Shown one piece after another: positions 5,847-7,717 of a stretch of 7,717 nt of DNA; position 1 is the stretch's first letter, and every line of letters starts with the position of its first letter. The notes beneath the pieces were generated by a model. It did not search any database and was not told the origin of the DNA. It worked only from the letters and a program-made list of their open reading frames with translations. The DNA comes from JACQCF01 sp043742785 (lineage in GTDB: Bacteria; Omnitrophota; Gorgyraeia; Zapsychrales; Fredricksoniimonadaceae), in assembly GCA_043742785.1 (NCBI GenBank), contig JAYTXU010000008.1, positions 1 to 7,717 on the forward strand, in the 5' to 3' direction. A program made the translations under genes and the position numbers.

Positions 5847-7460
5847 ATGTTAGTTGTTAATAATGTTTCTTTACAATTTGGTAAGCGCGTACTTTTTGAT
5901 CAAGCTAATGTGACCTTTAGTCCAGGTAATTGCTACGGTATTATTGGAGCGAATGGTTCTGGTAAGTCTACTTTTCTAAAGATTCTCTCTGGTACTATTG
6001 AATCAACAGGTGGATCAATTAGCATTCCTTCAGGCAAACGACTATCGATGCTGAGTCAAGATCAATTTGCTTTTGATGATTCTACTGTTCTTTCAACAGT
6101 AATCATGGGACATAAAGAACTGTATAAGGTGATTAAAGAAAAAGATGAACTTTATGCTAAACCAGATTTTAGTGATGCGGATGGTATTCGTGCTTCTGAA
6201 TTAGAGGGTAGATTTTCTGAAATGAATGGTTGGGATTCGGATTCTGAAGCTGCTAAATTGTTGAGTGATTTAGGAATACCTGAGCATCTACATCAAATGG
6301 AGATGAAACAGTTAGAAGGTTCTCAGAAAGTACGTGTTTTATTGGCGCAAGCTTTGTTTGGAAACCCTGATATTCTTATCCTTGATGAGCCAACCAACGG
6401 TCTTGATGTAGAAACCTGCCTTTGGTTAGAAGAATTCTTAGCAAACTTCGAAAATATTTCCATCGTTGTTTCTCACGATCGTCACTTTTTAGATAAGATT
6501 TGTACCAATATCTGCGATATCGATTATGGAAAGGTACAATCTTATACAGGTAACTATAGTTTTTGGTATGAGGCCAGCCAATTATCCTTACGTCAGCGTT
6601 CTGAACAAAATAAGAAAACAGAAGAAAAACGTAAAGAATTACAGGATTTTATTGCTAGATTTTCTGCTAATGCATCCAAAGCTCGTCAAGCTACTTCACG
6701 TAAGAAAATTTTAGAAAAGTTAACTATTGAAGAAATCAAACCTTCTTCGCGTAAATATCCATTTGTTGGATTTAAAGCCGAAAGAGAAGCCGGTAATGAT
6801 GTAATGTTTGTTCAGAACCTAACTAAAACTATTAATGGTCAACCCATGTTTAAAGACTTTACCATACATGTTAACAAAGGGGATAAGATCGCCTTTATAG
6901 GACCTAATGACTTGGCTAAAACAACTTTATTTCAGATTTTAATGGGAGAATCAACACCTGATAGTGGTTCATATAAATGGGGGGTTTCAACTACTCAGAC
7001 TTATTTTCCAAAAGATAATAACAAATACTTTGATAGTGACTTAAGTATTGTTGATTGGCTTCGTCAATACACCACTAATTCAGATGAGAATTTCGTTCGT
7101 GGATTTTTAGGACGTATGTTATTTACAGGTGAAGAAAGTTTAAAACCTGTTCGTGTTCTATCTGGCGGAGAAAAAGTTCGTTGTATGCTTTCACGCATGA
7201 TGCTAACAGGTGCAAATGCTCTTATTCTTGATGAACCAACCAATCATCTAGATCTTGAATCAATTACAGCTTTAAATAAAGGGATGGAGACTTTTGCAGG
7301 AACGATACTTTTTTCTTCTCATGACCATACCTTGGTGTCAACGGTTGCCAATCGCATTATAGAATTAACACCCAAAGGATTTATAGATCAGCATTTGCCT
7401 TATGATGAATACTTAGAAGATCCACGCATTAAAGAACAACGTAAAGCACTTTACGCTTAA
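5847..7460 (+). CDS. ABC-F family ATPase, YbiT/YkpA-type
   Basis: ABC-F proteins are soluble twin-ATPase factors that bind the ribosomal E site and modulate translation. This 537-residue protein has two ATPase domains and no membrane segment. Domain 1 has Walker A GANGSGKST (34-42), ILILDEP (176-182) and the SHDRH switch (209-213). A charged linker (about 240-300) carries RFSANASKARQATSR, characteristic of the YbiT group. Domain 2 has LSGGE (438-442), LILDEPTNHLD and SHDH (491-494). Two departures stand out. The domain 1 signature reads LEGSQ (156-160) rather than LSGGQ, and the domain 2 P-loop is GPNDLAKTT (352-360), with D and A where glycines are expected. I recall relaxed P-loops in YkpA-like relatives, so this may be a subgroup trait. 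The start is supported by AAAGGA 7 bases before the ATG and by an extended -10 promoter. Its exact target is unknown. Confidence 0.92.
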   Translation: MLVVNNVSLQFGKRVLFDQANVTFSPGNCYGIIGANGSGKSTFLKILSGTIESTGGSISIPSGKRLSMLSQDQFAFDDSTVLSTVIMGHKELYKVIKEKDELYAKPDFSDADGIRASELEGRFSEMNGWDSDSEAAKLLSDLGIPEHLHQMEMKQLEGSQKVRVLLAQALFGNPDILILDEPTNGLDVETCLWLEEFLANFENISIVVSHDRHFLDKICTNICDIDYGKVQSYTGNYSFWYEASQLSLRQRSEQNKKTEEKRKELQDFIARFSANASKARQATSRKKILEKLTIEEIKPSSRKYPFVGFKAEREAGNDVMFVQNLTKTINGQPMFKDFTIHVNKGDKIAFIGPNDLAKTTLFQILMGESTPDSGSYKWGVSTTQTYFPKDNNKYFDSDLSIVDWLRQYTTNSDENFVRGFLGRMLFTGEESLKPVRVLSGGEKVRCMLSRMMLTGANALILDEPTNHLDLESITALNKGMETFAGTILFSSHDHTLVSTVANRIIELTPKGFIDQHLPYDEYLEDPRIKEQRKALYA

Positions 7461-7517
7461 ATAAAACAAAGCTTGAAGCTTATTCATTGGAATAGTAGTA
7501 CTGTGAAATTGTTTTTT

Positions 7518-7607
7518 GGAGAGGTGGCAGAGTGGTCGAATGCGCACGCTTGGAAAGCGTGTGGACGCGCAAGTGTCTCCAGGGTTCGAATCCCTGCCTC
7601 TCCGCCA
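7518..7607 (+). tRNA. tRNA-Ser, anticodon GGA, with encoded CCA
   Basis: The 90-base cloverleaf is complete. The acceptor stem is GGAGAGG (7518-7524) with CCTCTCC (7597-7603), followed by discriminator G and genomic CCA (7605-7607). The D stem is GCA/TGC. The anticodon stem is CACGC/GCGTG around TTGGAAA, with anticodon GGA at 7552-7554, reading UCC and UCU. The long variable arm GACGC-GCAA-GTGTC is the class II hallmark and closes with a GNRA loop. The T arm is CAGGG-TTCGAAT-CCCTG. It starts 57 bases after the ABC-F stop, with T6 just before it and no clear separate promoter. I see no mismatch that would disable it. Confidence 0.97.
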
Positions 7608-7612
7608 GTTAT

Positions 7613-7717
7613 AAGTGATCCGTACCGGACACATGGGTAACAGTTTGTACCGGAGAGATGGGTTACACCACCTCTGGTACAAACGGGTACTCTAAGGGTT
7701 CAAGTTTACTCGTTTCT
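7613..7717. mobile_element. Probable insertion-sequence end with iterated GTACCGG boxes (truncated by window)
   Basis: Two imperfect direct repeats begin at 7622 and 7647, 25 bases apart. Each reads GTACCGGA, then AcA or gAg, then ATGGGT, a variable base and ACA. A third, weaker copy (GGTACAAACGGGTAC) starts near 7676. Iterated transposase-binding boxes of this kind occur at the ends of some insertion sequences, and the ACATGGGTAAC wording reminds me of IS481-like elements. The element would start a few bases after the tRNA-Ser CCA and run out of the window, so no transposase, second end or target duplication can be seen. It could instead be an operator array or a short dispersed repeat. The 110 bases hold no convincing gene. 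Confidence 0.45.
7622..7667 (+). repeat. Pair of 25-base-spaced direct repeats
   Basis: Copy 1 (7622-7642) and copy 2 (7647-7667) agree at 18 of 21 positions. They share GTACCGGA and ATGGGT and differ at two bases between those blocks and one after them. The near-25-base spacing puts them at a similar face of the helix (about 2.4 turns). Such good conservation over such a short tandem distance points to protein-binding sites rather than chance. Confidence 0.75.

Noticed and set aside
6526..6714. 62-residue frame inside the ABC-F gene
   Set aside because: It is a shadow of the conserved linker region.
7469..7481. AAGCT-TGA-AGCTT hairpin after the ABC-F gene as a terminator
   Set aside because: The stem is only five pairs, the loop is three bases and no T tract follows directly.
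7413..7682. 89-residue - strand reading frame
   Set aside because: It runs antisense through the tRNA-Ser and the end of the ABC-F gene. The GRDSNPGD wording is the typical false translation of a tRNA-Ser complement.
7608..7717. CRISPR array in the repeats after the tRNA
   Set aside because: The copies are imperfect, too few and separated by only a few bases, with no unique spacers.

Overview
The window comes from an AT-rich bacterial genome. It encodes a Gram-negative-looking, aerobic, haem A-using respiratory chain. No gene fixes the lineage. The haem A synthase carries GLSVPDWPTTYG and GLAIPDFP signatures and almost no cysteines. I associate that form with planctomycete, acidobacterial, myxobacterial or Bacteroidetes-like operons more than with classical proteobacteria. 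The ABC-F protein resembles the YbiT/YkpA branch, and one small membrane protein resembles DUF6787, which I know mainly from Bacteroidetes. The 7Fe ferredoxin is of the widespread FdxA type. An AT-rich, possibly host-associated Gram-negative is a reasonable guess, but it is inference only.

Region 1 (1-3366, + strand) is the 3' end of a cytochrome oxidase operon. It holds the end of a C-terminally membrane-anchored monohaem cytochrome c, then ctaA (haem A synthase), ctaB (haem O synthase), a Sco-type copper chaperone and a DUF420/CtaM-like membrane protein. Genes overlap or lie 2-4 bases apart, and strong Shine-Dalgarno sites are absent inside the cluster, which suggests one transcript and translational coupling. 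Together they make haem A and help deliver copper to an aa3/caa3-type oxidase. The structural oxidase genes are probably upstream, outside the window.

Region 2 (3363-5683, - strand) converges on region 1; the two stop codons share the bases TTAA. In transcription order it carries a cobalamin-binding radical SAM enzyme, a seven-iron ferredoxin (fdxA) and a 122-residue membrane protein. A strong hairpin lies between fdxA and the last gene. The ferredoxin could supply electrons to the radical SAM enzyme, but this rests only on adjacency.

Region 3 (5684-7717) starts with a 163-base divergent intergenic segment. It has a good extended -10 promoter for the + strand gene and an AT-rich dyad. Next come an ABC-F ATPase with an unusual second P-loop, a complete tRNA-Ser(GGA) with encoded CCA, and iterated GTACCGG boxes that look like the end of an insertion sequence running off the window.

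Nothing here is clearly a new system. The best candidates for a second look are the radical SAM/ferredoxin/membrane protein group, the anchored cytochrome c, and the repeat array after the tRNA.
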